Notes: generated by a model from the sequence alone, not told the origin. A stretch of 64,000 nucleotides of DNA from FEB-10 sp963710645 (GCA_963710645.1 CAVQBD010000009.1:1816024-1880023); one strand, 5' to 3'. Counted from the first letter of the stretch, positions 24,101-32,535 are shown. Numbers and translations: made by a program.

Positions 24101-26654
24101 GGCGGGCGCCGCAAGCCTCATGGCGGGACTGCCCTATATCGTTGAGTTGATCGCGGGGATCGGCGCTGGCGCAGGAGGCCGGGGACTTTTTCTGACCACT
24201 GCCGACTTCGCACCGGCGTGGGCGGTATTGGTGCACTTCGGCCAGTTCCTGGTGCCGCTGATCGTGCTCGCCCTCGCGGTGCTGCTGTCGACCCGAGCCT
24301 GGATGGTGGCGCTGCCGGTGGCCGCCGCGGGCGTCGGACTCGGTTTCATGGTGGGGTCGTCGGCAGCGGCGCTGGCTTTGGCGTCGGCGACGGTGATGGC
24401 CATGGCCGCCGTGAAGGCCAGCGGACGCGTCCCGCGCCTGATGTGGTCACTGGCCGGCCTCGCCATGGTAGCGGTGGCGGCCTGCGAGCGCTTCACCCTC
24501 ATCGACCGGATGAACACCATCTTCAAGTTCTATAACGGGGCGTGGGTGCTGTTGGCGGTGGCCGTCGGCGGCCTCCTGATCAGCCAGCGCGGTTGGCGGC
24601 GGGCGGTTTTGGCTGCGGTCTGGGTTCCGCTGCAGCTGGTCGCCCTGGTCAATCTGCCCCTCGGGATCGCCCAGGGTTGGCTGCAGCCGAGGACGCCCTC
24701 CCCTCGGCCTACGCTGGACGGACAGGCCTTTCTGGCGGAGGAAGATCCCCAGACGTGGTTCCTGGTTCGCGGCCTGCAGGGCATGGCGACCCCGCCCGAT
24801 GTGGTGGCTGAGGCTGCCGACATCGCCTACGCCCAGTTCACCCGCGTGGCCATGCACACCGGCCAGCCGACGGTTGTGGGCTGGCCATACCACCTGCAGC
24901 AGCGCGGGCAGTCCCGGCGGGAGATCGACGCCCGCTATTCCGACCTGCTCGAGCTTTACGCGGGGAGAGACCCGTATCTCCGCCGTGGGGTTCTGGATCG
25001 CTACCGGGTGCGATGGGTCGCCCTGGCGGATGTGGAGCGACGGACCTATGGGCTGGCTGATTCGGATCCATTCGCCTCGGTCCCGGGCGTGATTCAGGTG
25101 GCGTCGAGGAAGGGTGCTGCACTGTATATGGTGCGGCCTTCGACCATCGACACATCGGGTCCCTCACTGGCGTCTGAGCGTGAGATCCCGGACGGCGTGC
25201 GGGCGTTGGCAACGCTCCCGACCGTCCCGGTGACGGCGGTCCTCGGAGTGGGCCTGGACCATGCGAACGGAACCGTCGTGATGCCCGATGGCAGTCTCGT
25301 CGAACTGGACGCCATGGGCCGGACCTTGCCCCCCGAGGCGGAGTTGCCATGTTCGGCCACCTCGGTGGTCCGACGCCAGGGTGTGGCTTGGGCCGCCTGT
25401 GCTGACGGCAGCCTGTGGCTGCGGGACGGTCGGCTGTGGCGCGCTCTGGGCGTCGTGGAGGGTGCGACCCATCTCGCTGTGGGTGACGATCTCTGGGCAT
25501 GGGGCGAGAACGGTCTGTGGCGGCTGCCGAGCGGTGGGTCCTGGACTCGGGTTGGGGACGAAAGCGTTGCCGCAGCTGCCGCCTTCGGACCCTCTATCGC
25601 AATCAGTGATGGCCGGGCGGTGTGGGCCCTCCGCGACGGAGCGAAGCGGCTTGTCGGGGCCCCGTTGGAGGGTGTCCGAGCCCTGGCATGGCAGGGGGCG
25701 TCGCTGTGGGCCCTGACGGAAAGTGGCTTGTACCGCAGTGGTGGAGCCCTGCTGCCGTGGCAGCGTGATCTGGGCGGGCTCGAAGATATCTCCGCAATCG
25801 CTGGTGCGGGCGACCGTCTGTGGCTGGTGCTTGACGACGGGCTCCTCCTCCAGCACGTCAGGCAACGGTGTGGTTCGCCTTGGCAGGGCTCCGGTCTGGG
25901 CGCTGAGCTGGAACAGCCGCGCGGCCTGGTGGTGTCGGACGAGGGGTGGTTTGCCGTTGCCGATACGGGCCATGACCGGGTGGTCTGGTTCACCATGAGC
26001 GGGACCTGTCTCGCATCGGTGGGTGTCGAGGGGAACCAGCCGGGGGCCTTCGTCGAGCCTTCGGGTCTGTCTCTCGGTGCGGATGGCGCGGTCGCTGTGT
26101 GCGACACCTGGAACGGTCGGGTCCAGGTGCTGCGACCCAATGGGTCGATTCAGGTGTTGGGCGCCAATCTCTACGGCCCGCGTGATGTGTTGTGGGCTCC
26201 TGACGGATCCCTGTTCGTGGCCGACACCGGCAACAAGGCCGTTCTCCGCTTCCGGCCTCCCCGCTGGAAACGAGAAGAGATCCTGCGCTTTCCGGCACCG
26301 GTTGTGGGGCTGGCGTGGGTGGACGGCCTGCTGGCGGCCGCGGTGCCCGTTGCCGGCGAGGTGGTGCTCATCGATGTTGCAGAGGGTGAGGAGGTTCGCC
26401 GTCTCCAGGTTCCGGGTTGGCAGAGCGGCGAACAGCAGGAGAGCTACCTGGCGATGCTGCCTTCTGGAGAGTTGTTGGCGTCGGCGCCGTTCACCGGCGA
26501 GCTGTGGCGGATCGATCCATCGGGTGAGCGTGACCCGGTGCGGGTGCCCATGGACCTCCCCGGAGTCACCGGAATCGCGGTCTTGCCCGACGGTCGGGTC
26601 CTGGCCTCCCAGACCTTCGAGCATCGTCTCGTTCAGGTGGACATCGACGAGTGA
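21153..26654 (+). CDS. Giant membrane protein: GT39-like half, YYY/DUF2298 half, NHL-like propeller
   Basis: This intact frame encodes 1833 residues. The N-terminal part (about 1-620) has many membrane helices and the early periplasmic-loop motif HPDERQ (residues 31-36), as in GT39/PMT-type lipid-linked sugar transferases. A second multispanning part (about 640-1200) carries HYYYFGQ near residue 795 and FADLHGHFIALP near 904, the hallmarks of the Chlor_Arch_YYY/DUF2298 family. Residues about 1310-1833 are soluble beta-propeller repeats such as LFVADTGNKAVLRF and FAVADTGHDRVVWF. Most likely an envelope glycosyltransferase with an extracytoplasmic sensor or binding domain. The fusion, rather than three genes, is directly seen; the function is inference. 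Confidence 0.85.
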   Translation: MPNRRVWLLLLLAVVLRLLTQGWDSGLLTPHPDERQVAFVSEKAAGWFSDPGFFAYGSFHFRAVRAMTFVLGQARNYEGLLLGGRALSLLASIVALVLGWWMARRAWGHRTAELFLLLIAFVPLDIQQSHYATVEAHHAAWVMLALAGCFWLATRSGWIPAAVAGAAVGASLAVKIASLPMLLPLGLALWIGGGRRDGSGRIELAGVAAAAAVAAFYLGQPWAFFEARPPLVMMAVGASVVALAWLGRRLRGIGRYGLMTVAAGLLIVLVGMTVTGVLWQADGSAATSIAAGLGPSLNPAYRAGVGEQVAMVMGSADLPYVRVYEGTLPILYPLRELGRWGIGPMLLLVVVGAVLVGSWRSLWRMGRWLGRRTTPGAVLLVLVLAWTVPMSVRLSTLHVKYLRYFEPLVVPFALLAAWWLVRLSANWRRPVMGLTVAGTALWGVMYLWAFAAPHPHRTAALWMNSMVSEDQIVAFEHWDETLGLKATSRIDLPSYDLPDDEAKVRRWGEALGSADWVVMTSNRVRRTVLVNRDRFPRTGRLYKLLLTGEAGYEPVARVDRAPRLFGLFRPVQLADESYLNYDFPRVVVLRRVEAVDVDRLVERTARPLPYLEQLDAADLERVAVQPLARVPFVPGPISQMIQLILWGIVLLGSGLAAWTLLLPVVRSWPDAGFGLSLVTGWIVPAWVMWLGSELGLWPVGEATATWIFLAMIGGGAAAGWRNRRLIARLWPVRRRGVLLVASVAAVVWLTFCVVRAGNPAIFWGEKPMDFSFLNAFLRAQSWPPDEPWMAGMPLHYYYFGQVLASVPILTAGVHPAVGYNLMSATIPAFGAALLAALGLALARRSRLGTAVLLPLLVLLTGNLAWPRLMDLAGDGRWFDMWWATSRVIPGFAIDEYPLWTALFADLHGHFIALPVLLITLLWGWLVVVLPDRRWLVAAALAGICAAVLAATNPWDIFVLASALAVGTVVAAKRPVRGLVRLLAAGAASLMAGLPYIVELIAGIGAGAGGRGLFLTTADFAPAWAVLVHFGQFLVPLIVLALAVLLSTRAWMVALPVAAAGVGLGFMVGSSAAALALASATVMAMAAVKASGRVPRLMWSLAGLAMVAVAACERFTLIDRMNTIFKFYNGAWVLLAVAVGGLLISQRGWRRAVLAAVWVPLQLVALVNLPLGIAQGWLQPRTPSPRPTLDGQAFLAEEDPQTWFLVRGLQGMATPPDVVAEAADIAYAQFTRVAMHTGQPTVVGWPYHLQQRGQSRREIDARYSDLLELYAGRDPYLRRGVLDRYRVRWVALADVERRTYGLADSDPFASVPGVIQVASRKGAALYMVRPSTIDTSGPSLASEREIPDGVRALATLPTVPVTAVLGVGLDHANGTVVMPDGSLVELDAMGRTLPPEAELPCSATSVVRRQGVAWAACADGSLWLRDGRLWRALGVVEGATHLAVGDDLWAWGENGLWRLPSGGSWTRVGDESVAAAAAFGPSIAISDGRAVWALRDGAKRLVGAPLEGVRALAWQGASLWALTESGLYRSGGALLPWQRDLGGLEDISAIAGAGDRLWLVLDDGLLLQHVRQRCGSPWQGSGLGAELEQPRGLVVSDEGWFAVADTGHDRVVWFTMSGTCLASVGVEGNQPGAFVEPSGLSLGADGAVAVCDTWNGRVQVLRPNGSIQVLGANLYGPRDVLWAPDGSLFVADTGNKAVLRFRPPRWKREEILRFPAPVVGLAWVDGLLAAAVPVAGEVVLIDVAEGEEVRRLQVPGWQSGEQQESYLAMLPSGELLASAPFTGELWRIDPSGERDPVRVPMDLPGVTGIAVLPDGRVLASQTFEHRLVQVDIDE

Positions 26655-26664
26655 TCCCGCGCGA

Positions 26665-26742
26665 TTGTGGTGCGGCCGTCCCGGCTGCGAATTGAATATG
26701 ATTGATTGCGCTGGACTGCAGGCCGGAGGCCTGCTCCACAAC
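26665..26742. repeat. Dispersed intergenic hairpin repeat, copy 2
   Basis: Begins TTGTGGTGCGGCCGTCCCGG and contains the palindrome GCAGGCCGGAGGCCTGC at 26718-26734, ending TCCACAAC. It lies directly downstream of the giant gene and could act as a transcript end. Confidence 0.6.
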
Positions 26743-26774
26743 GTCGCTCCCGTGTGGGCGGGTTGACAACCTTC

Positions 26775-26930
26775 AACCTCCCCGGTGCCAGGGCCGACAC
26801 TCTTGACAATCCCTCCGTCCGTACAACCTCCCCGGTGCCAGGGCCGACACTTTTGACGCTCTGGATCTGTCTGTATCTGGTATTCGTGTGACGAAAGTGT
26901 CCCCAAGTGTCGGCGCTGGCACCGGAGGTT
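26775..26930. repeat. 27-bp repeat, two direct copies and one inverted copy
   Basis: AACCTCCCCGGTGCCAGGGC and the following seven bases are identical at 26775-26801 and 26825-26851 (period 50). An inverted, slightly shortened copy lies at 26906-26930. The GGTGCCAG core is shared with 1493-1505. No gene is visible between 26655 and 27017. Confidence 0.7.
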
Positions 26931-27017
26931 CCCAACGTCGTTCCGGGCGAACGCCGCCGAAAACACCCAACCCGAAACTCGAATCCCGGAACCTGCCCTC
27001 CGAGCTACCATAGTGTC

Positions 27018-27755
27018 GTGGCCGAGAAGAAACGCCTCGATGTCCTGCTCACCGAGCTGGGCTTGACCGACTCGCGCTCCCGCGCCCAGGCGCTGGTGAT
27101 GGCGGGCAAGGTGTCCGTGGACGGTGTGGTGGTCTCCAAAGCGGGATCTGCCACGGCCCTGGACGCCCGGATTCAGCTGGCGGAGCCCGACCACCCCTAC
27201 GTGTCGCGCGGCGCCCTCAAGCTTGAAGCGGCACTTGATGCCTTTGACCTTTCGCCAAACGGTCTGGACTGTCTTGACGTGGGGGCGTCCACCGGCGGTT
27301 TTACCGACCTCATGCTGGCGCGGGGCGCCCGCCGTGTGATTGCCGTTGACGTGGGCCGGGGGCAGCTCGACTGGAGGCTTCGCAACGACCCGAGGGTGGT
27401 GGTGATGGAAGGAATCAACGCGCGCCATCTGGCCGCCGACGACCTGCCGTTCGGGGTAGGTCTGGCCACCGTGGACGTGTCGTTTATATCGCTGCGGCTG
27501 GTGGTGCCGGCGGTGCTGCCGCATTTGGATCGCGGCGGCGCCCTGGTGTGCCTCGTTAAACCTCAGTTCGAGGCGGGTCGGGATCAGGTGGGTTCGGGCG
27601 GGGTGGTCCGGGACGAGGCGATCCGGCGTCGGGTGATCGACGACACGGTGGCGGCGCTCGCCGAGCTCGATCTCGAGCTGGTGGGGGTCACGCCGTCGCC
27701 GATCAGGGGACCCAAGGGGAATCTGGAGGAGCTCGCGGTCTTTTTGAAGAAGTGA
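27018..27755 (+). CDS. tlyA: TlyA-type rRNA 2'-O-methyltransferase
   Basis: TlyA methylates ribose of cytidines in 16S and/or 23S rRNA, a change linked to capreomycin susceptibility in mycobacteria. The 245 residues have an S4 RNA-binding domain (RLDVLLTELGLTDSRSRAQ) and an FtsJ-like methyltransferase domain. Catalytic residues are visible: Lys in SRGALKLEAAL, the SAM site DVGASTGGFTDLM, Asp in AVDVG, Lys in LVKPQFE and Glu in NLEELAVF. GTG 27018 is chosen because homology starts with VAEKKRLD; the longer frame from 26907 enters repeats. In many genomes tlyA follows ispA-dxs; here the giant gene occupies that place. Confidence 0.94.
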   Translation: MAEKKRLDVLLTELGLTDSRSRAQALVMAGKVSVDGVVVSKAGSATALDARIQLAEPDHPYVSRGALKLEAALDAFDLSPNGLDCLDVGASTGGFTDLMLARGARRVIAVDVGRGQLDWRLRNDPRVVVMEGINARHLAADDLPFGVGLATVDVSFISLRLVVPAVLPHLDRGGALVCLVKPQFEAGRDQVGSGGVVRDEAIRRRVIDDTVAALAELDLELVGVTPSPIRGPKGNLEELAVFLKK

Positions 27756-27779
27756 ATAGTAAGTAGTGAATAGTGAATA
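27752..27779. repeat. Heptamer tandem repeat GTGAATA x4 (one unit GTAAGTA)
   Basis: Four seven-base units begin inside the tlyA stop codon and end 28 bases before the OsmC start. Confidence 0.8.
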
Positions 27780-27807
27780 GCTATGATGAGCGGTGCGAGG
27801 TATTGAG

Positions 27808-28212
27808 ATGGCGAATATCGACAAAATGGTGGTGAGTTTTCCCGGTGGCAAGAGGGTTGACGCGAGCTTCGATGTTTTCACGGTAGAGACCGACCAACCG
27901 GTGGATGAGGGTGGCGGCGGCAGCGCCCCTGCGCCCTTCGACCTGTTCATGGCGTCCCTGGCCACCTGCGCGGGAATCTACGTTTTGGGCTTTTGTCAGA
28001 ATCGGGACATACCCACCGACGGGATCCGGGTGGTCCAGCGCCTTGAACGGAATCAGGAGAAGAAGATCGAAGTCGTCTCCATCAGCATCGAGGTTCCGCC
28101 GGAATTCCCCGAGAAGTACCATGCCGCCCTCGTTCGATCGGCGGCCAAGTGCGCAGTCAAGAAGATGATGGAGAGCCCCCCGGAGTTCAAGATCCAGACC
28201 GTCGTTTCCTGA
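27808..28212 (+). CDS. OsmC family peroxiredoxin-like protein
   Basis: A 134-residue OsmC/Ohr-fold protein, YhfA-like branch. OsmC proteins reduce organic hydroperoxides with two cysteines. The first is in SLATCAGIYVLGFC and the second in AAKCAVKKMMESPPEF. The early block SAPAPFDLFMASLATC is the standard SDFAAS-type pattern. ATG 27808 (MANIDKM) is preferred over the GTG at 27793 on homology. It stands alone, followed by a hairpin repeat. Confidence 0.87.
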   Translation: MANIDKMVVSFPGGKRVDASFDVFTVETDQPVDEGGGGSAPAPFDLFMASLATCAGIYVLGFCQNRDIPTDGIRVVQRLERNQEKKIEVVSISIEVPPEFPEKYHAALVRSAAKCAVKKMMESPPEFKIQTVVS

Positions 28213-28220
28213 CCGCGACG

Positions 28221-28297
28221 TCGTAGTGCAGGCCTCCGGCCTGCAATTACACGCTCAATCAAGGGTCGTAATGCAGCCGAGACGGCCGCACCACAAC
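28221..28297. repeat. Dispersed intergenic hairpin repeat, copy 3
   Basis: Contains the palindrome GCAGGCCTCCGGCCTGC at 28228-28244 and ends GCCGCACCACAAC, so it is inverted relative to copy 2. The 28213-28402 spacer holds nothing else except AT-rich short repeats near 28360. Confidence 0.6.
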
Positions 28298-28402
28298 ACC
28301 GTTCCGGGAGGGTGGGGGTCTTCGTTCTGTGTTTTTCGATTCTCGATTCGGCCGGGTGGGCGGGAATTCAAAATTCAAAACTGAGAACTAAGAATTGAAA
28401 AC

Positions 28403-29914
28403 CTAGAGCTCGTCCGCCCGCGTCGAAATTGGTCCACGATAGTTGTACTCGAGCCGGACCTGGGCAACCTGGGGGCCGAAGCCGCGGTAGGTTTCCTTGA
28501 TCCGGGTGAGCGCATTGGACCGCCAATCCACGTAGGGATTGTCGATCTGAATCGGGTCGAGACAACCGGCCAGCGCCACCTTGGATGTGGCGCAGAAACG
28601 GCTCATCAGAGTCTTGGCCAGGTGGCGGTCGCCGTTCTGGAGTTCGTCAACCAGAACGATGGAGCGCTCGATGTCGAGACCACGCAGCATGGAAGTGGAG
28701 ATCATTGTGAGGCGATCGGTGTCGCGGAGCTCCTCCATGAAATCGTGGTCGTTGTTCAGCGACAGCCCGCGGATCGCCTGGAAGAAGGGCTCCAGCCAGG
28801 GCGACAACTTGCTTTCGTAGTCCCCGGGAAGGTAGCCGAGCTCGTACTTGCTCGACGCGTGCTCGGGCCGCAGCAATAGCATGCCGTTGTCGTAGCCGTA
28901 CTCCGGAGTCAGCGGCTCCGATTGTGGGGCCACCCGCCACGAGGTCGGCTGGCCGACCAGCATATACAAACCGGTGGCGACCATCATGCGGGTCTTTCCG
29001 GATCCGGCCGGACCGTCGAGCACCACAAGCTGGACATCGGGATCGAGCAGGAACTCCATGGCCAAAATCTGGGCCGGGTCGCGGGGGGTGAAGCCGAGGA
29101 TCGGACGCGGTCGGTAGATATTTCGTTTGCGGTCCCAGTACTGGGCAAACTTGAGGTCGTCGAGACGGCCGTGGTCGGCGTTGGCGCGGGTGAGGATGGT
29201 TTCCTCTCCGCACTGCAGCACGACTCCCATATTCCAGAGCAACTCCACCGGTTCGGGGGATTGGATGGCCTCGAAGGGCAGCGATCGCTCACCCGGGGCG
29301 CCGCTGTCGTGGAAAGCCTGCAGGTCCTCCTCGGACACCTCACCGTATGCGATGCCGTTGAAGACCTCGTCGACGCTTTCCAGGGTCACCTTGCCATAGC
29401 GGAGATTCTCTGCGGCCAGTCCGGTGGCATCACACTTGAGCAGCAGGTTGGAATCTTCGGAGATCACCACCACTTCGAATCCGGGATGGCCGTTGGACCT
29501 GGCCACCTCGGCGATGCGGCGGGCGCCGGCGAGGATGTGATTGTCGCCCAACTCTTCAACGTAGGGCGACTGCAGGTCACCGGCCGGCTCCCACGCGAGC
29601 ACGCCACCGGCAGGGGTGCGGCACAGGTCCTCGGGGTCGGCCTGATGGCTGAAGATCCGCTCAACGCCATGGTTGATCAGCTGCCGGCGCCTGTACTCCA
29701 ACATCTTGCGTGTGACCTGGCGCGCCGCGTGGCGAACCCCCTCGGGCTTTGTGCGAGAGGTTTGCAGGCGGCCCAGTTCCTCCAACACCTGGTGCATGAG
29801 CACCACGATGTTGCCTCCAGTGAGCAGCCGGTCCAAAGCGTCCGGATTCTCAATGAGGGCCGATGTATCTGGAATATAAACCGTGCCGGAAAGAGCGTCG
29901 GCGGTGTCTTGCAT
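28403..29914 (-). CDS. PIN-PhoH fusion ATPase (PhoH2-like)
   Basis: The 503-residue cytoplasmic protein joins an N-terminal PIN ribonuclease domain (about 10-165; acidic residues in YIPDTSALIENP, GDNHILA and VVISEDSNL) to a C-terminal PhoH P-loop ATPase. Walker A is DGPAGSGKTRM near residue 305 and Walker B is SIVLVDELQN near 436. The last motif YNYRGPI is typical. PhoH2 proteins of mycobacteria unwind and cleave RNA; a similar role is likely. The start ATG follows no obvious strong ribosome-binding site. The gene is monocistronic. Confidence 0.93.
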   Translation of the reverse strand: MQDTADALSGTVYIPDTSALIENPDALDRLLTGGNIVVLMHQVLEELGRLQTSRTKPEGVRHAARQVTRKMLEYRRRQLINHGVERIFSHQADPEDLCRTPAGGVLAWEPAGDLQSPYVEELGDNHILAGARRIAEVARSNGHPGFEVVVISEDSNLLLKCDATGLAAENLRYGKVTLESVDEVFNGIAYGEVSEEDLQAFHDSGAPGERSLPFEAIQSPEPVELLWNMGVVLQCGEETILTRANADHGRLDDLKFAQYWDRKRNIYRPRPILGFTPRDPAQILAMEFLLDPDVQLVVLDGPAGSGKTRMMVATGLYMLVGQPTSWRVAPQSEPLTPEYGYDNGMLLLRPEHASSKYELGYLPGDYESKLSPWLEPFFQAIRGLSLNNDHDFMEELRDTDRLTMISTSMLRGLDIERSIVLVDELQNGDRHLAKTLMSRFCATSKVALAGCLDPIQIDNPYVDWRSNALTRIKETYRGFGPQVAQVRLEYNYRGPISTRADEL

Positions 29915-30051
29915 GTCGTATTTCAGTCTAGCACCAAGTGGTTGTGAATCGTATTGTTATGTGACGCCCATGATTGTGAGCTGATCGGATGAGGCCCCCG
30001 TGAACCGGGCAGTACAACGCCCGGCCGAAACCGGGCGGGTTGTTATCGAGT

Positions 30052-30125
30052 TGGCTGGGGTGCAGGGACTCGAACCCCGATACTACGGTCCAGAGCCGCA
30101 TGTCCTGCCATTGGACGACACCCCA
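30052..30125 (-). tRNA. tRNA-Gln (CTG)
   Basis: The reverse strand folds as a 74-base tRNA with acceptor TGGGGTG/CACCCCA, anticodon loop CTCTGGA (anticodon CTG), T arm GGGGTTCGAGTCCC, discriminator G and encoded CCA. The U1-A72 pair is the known identity feature of bacterial tRNA-Gln. Confidence 0.95.
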
Positions 30126-30209
30126 GAACCCCCCCCGCAGGAGGAGACGGCATTATAGATACCGTCTCCGCGGCCGTCAAACCACCACCCACCCGCCCGG
30201 GTCAACGGT

Positions 30210-30306
30210 AAACGTTACACGTTAAACGTTGGGGCCAAAAGTTGTTGTTGCTGTGGGCTGGGGGACGGAACTTCTAACGTTCAACGTTTAACGTTCAACG
30301 TTGAAC
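30210..30306. repeat. AACGTT-based repeats
   Basis: Units such as TAAACGTT and AACGTTCAACGTT repeat several times at 30210-30230 and 30275-30306, just downstream of the ABC permease stop. Single related copies occur near 1288 and 1836. Confidence 0.55.
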
Positions 30307-30313
30307 CCGTAAC

Positions 30314-31582
30314 TCACGCCTCTCGCACCCAACGAACCAGGTCGCCGATTTTTGGTTTCGAGCCATGCATGAGGATCCCCACGCGGTAGACCTTGCCCAC
30401 CAGCCAGGCCATGAAAAAGATGGCAGCCACCATCAGCGCCACCGACAGGGCCACCTGCCAGAGCGGAACCTGGGTCAGGGTCATGCGCAGAAACATCAGG
30501 ATGGGCGCGAAAAAAGGGAACAGCGACAACGCCACCGATAGTGTGCCGTTGGGGTTGTTGAATATCTGGACCATGAGCACCAGAGGGATCACCAGCAGCA
30601 TGGTGATCATCATCTGGAAGTTCTGCGCGTCCTGCTCGGTGTCGAAGGCGGCCCCGATGCCGGCGTACAACGTGCCGTACAAGAGAAAGCCGAGCACGAA
30701 GAATATGACGAATGCCACCAGCGTGGACACCGGAATCGATGGCAGATCGAATTCGGCGAGGCCAACGGCCGACAGCACTGCCGGCGCCGACAACGCGAAG
30801 GCGAGTGCCGCCCACAGCAGCATCTGGGTCAGACCGACTGCACCGATCCCGATGATCTTGCCGAGCATCAATTCGAAGGGCCTGACCGCCGAGATGATGA
30901 TTTCCACGATGTGTGAACTTTTTTCCTCGAGCACACCGCGCATCACGTAGATGCCGTACATCAGGACCGTCATGTAGATGATCAGCACCATCATGTAGGA
31001 CAGCATGAAGGCCTGGCCCTGGTCGCGAGTCTCCTCTCCCTTGCTGCCGAGCTTGAGAGTCTTCAGATCGGACCTGCGGGTGAGCTCGTCGATACGGTCA
31101 GGGTCGAGGCCGGCCCCCTCGAGACGATCGGCAACCTGGACGTTATTGACGGCGCGTTCGAGCACCATCAGCAAACGGAAGGCGGCCACGTTTGGCGCCA
31201 GGTACTCGGCCTCGCCCTCGTCGGGCAGGCCGGGCGGCAGTACCAGCATGCCGTCATATTGCTTGGCTTGAACCCGTTCCTTGGTATCTTCCCGCGTTGC
31301 CTCGGGATCCGGACCCGGTTCCACCTCCACCAACAGGACCTGGAAGTTGTCGTCGGAGGAGACCATCTGGTCCACTTCGGCCAGGATCGGTTCCCAGTAC
31401 CTTCCGGTCAGATCGAGCACCGCCACCGTGGCCTCGCCGCCGCCGCGGGCCGCAAGCAGGGCGGGGATGATCATCATGCCGCCCATGAGCACCGGCACCA
31501 GCAGGGTGGAGATCCAGAACGCCTTGGTTCTGACCCGCTCAAGGTACTCCCGGCGGAGGACGGCCCAAATCCTATTCCACAC
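30314..31582 (-). CDS. ABC-2 type transporter permease (NatB-like)
   Basis: The 422-residue membrane subunit belongs to the ABC-2 exporter class, related to sodium or small-molecule efflux permease NatB. The first membrane helix follows VRTKAFWISTLLVPVLMGGMM. An extracytoplasmic domain of about 180 residues comes next, and then five further helices. The cluster EKSSHIVEIIISAVRPFELM is typical of this family. The chosen start is the GTG at 31582, overlapping the last codons of the ATPase gene by 11 bases, which implies coupling. The longer frame to 31660 lies inside the ATPase gene. Confidence 0.9.
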   Translation of the reverse strand: MWNRIWAVLRREYLERVRTKAFWISTLLVPVLMGGMMIIPALLAARGGGEATVAVLDLTGRYWEPILAEVDQMVSSDDNFQVLLVEVEPGPDPEATREDTKERVQAKQYDGMLVLPPGLPDEGEAEYLAPNVAAFRLLMVLERAVNNVQVADRLEGAGLDPDRIDELTRRSDLKTLKLGSKGEETRDQGQAFMLSYMMVLIIYMTVLMYGIYVMRGVLEEKSSHIVEIIISAVRPFELMLGKIIGIGAVGLTQMLLWAALAFALSAPAVLSAVGLAEFDLPSIPVSTLVAFVIFFVLGFLLYGTLYAGIGAAFDTEQDAQNFQMMITMLLVIPLVLMVQIFNNPNGTLSVALSLFPFFAPILMFLRMTLTQVPLWQVALSVALMVAAIFFMAWLVGKVYRVGILMHGSKPKIGDLVRWVREA

Positions 31583-32489
31583 GGCTCTGGTCCCCCTCCA
31601 CAGCCCGGATGAAGATGTTCTCCAGATCCGGTACGAATCGGGTGAACGAGTCCACCTCACCGCGCTGCACCAATCGCCGCATCAGCTCCCTGGGGCCGGC
31701 CTCGTCGGTCAGCTCCACCAGCAATTCAGCCCCCAGCGGTTGGGTGGAAATGACACCCGAAAGCTCGCCAATGGCCTCGGCCGCGAGGTCTGTGTGGACC
31801 CGCCAGACGTTGCCGCCGTACTCGGTGCGGATCCGCGCGAGCGGGCCTTCGAGGATCTTCTGTGCTCGGTTGATCAAGCAGATGTGGGTGCATAGCTCGT
31901 CCACCTGAGGGAGCACGTGGGTGGACAGTACTACCGTGACCCCGTCCCGTGACATGGCCAGCATCAGGTCCTTGAGTTCACGGGTGTTGATGGGGTCGAG
32001 CCCGGAAAAGGGCTCGTCCAGGATCAACATCCGGGGCCGGTGGAGCACCGTGCCGATGAACTGCACCTTCTGCTGCATCCCCTTGGACAAATCCTCCACC
32101 TTGTGGCTGGCCCAATCGCCGAGGTCGAGCTTGTCGAGCCACGCGGATGCCCGCCGCTTCGCCTCGGCCGGGCTCACTCCCCGAAGGGTGCCGAGATAGA
32201 CGAGGTGCTCGAGCACCTTCATTTTGCGGTACAGGCCGCGCTCCTCGGGCAGGTAGCCGATCAGCCGCCGCCGGTCGTCGTCCACCGGCGCGCCGTCGAG
32301 TTCGATAAATCCCGAGTCCATGGAGATGATCCGCATGATCATCCGGATCGTCGTGCTCTTGCCCGCCCCGTTGGGTCCGAGCAGTCCGTAGACCGCCCCC
32401 TCCGGCACGTCGAAGGACACGTTATCCACCGCCAGGTGGTCGCCGTAGCGCTTGGTCACACCGTCGAGTTTGAGAATCGCCTCATTCAT
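31572..32489 (-). CDS. ABC transporter ATP-binding protein (NatA-like)
   Basis: This 305-residue ATPase powers the permease encoded immediately downstream. Walker A GPNAGGKS-type sequence reads GLLGPNGAGKSTT. The Q-loop region is YLPEERGLYRKM, the signature motif DLSKGMQQKVQ, Walker B MLILDEPFSGLDP and the switch histidine LSTHV. The EERGLY form of the Q-loop and the C-terminal extension fit the NatA subgroup of ABC-2 exporters. Transported substrate is unknown. Confidence 0.94.
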   Translation of the reverse strand: MNEAILKLDGVTKRYGDHLAVDNVSFDVPEGAVYGLLGPNGAGKSTTIRMIMRIISMDSGFIELDGAPVDDDRRRLIGYLPEERGLYRKMKVLEHLVYLGTLRGVSPAEAKRRASAWLDKLDLGDWASHKVEDLSKGMQQKVQFIGTVLHRPRMLILDEPFSGLDPINTRELKDLMLAMSRDGVTVVLSTHVLPQVDELCTHICLINRAQKILEGPLARIRTEYGGNVWRVHTDLAAEAIGELSGVISTQPLGAELLVELTDEAGPRELMRRLVQRGEVDSFTRFVPDLENIFIRAVEGDQSRVE

Positions 32490-32535
32490 AGGGTCGACAC
32501 ATCATACGCGCCACGACCCGCCATGTTCTATAGCA

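Noticed and set aside
22038..24236. Several minus-strand frames of 180-330 codons
   Set aside because: They are antisense to the continuous and well-supported 1833-residue frame and show no recognisable domain.
25164..27965. A 933-codon open frame on the minus strand
   Set aside because: It lies opposite the giant membrane protein, repeats and tlyA, has low-complexity His/Gln/Arg composition and no family motif. It is a GC-driven shadow.
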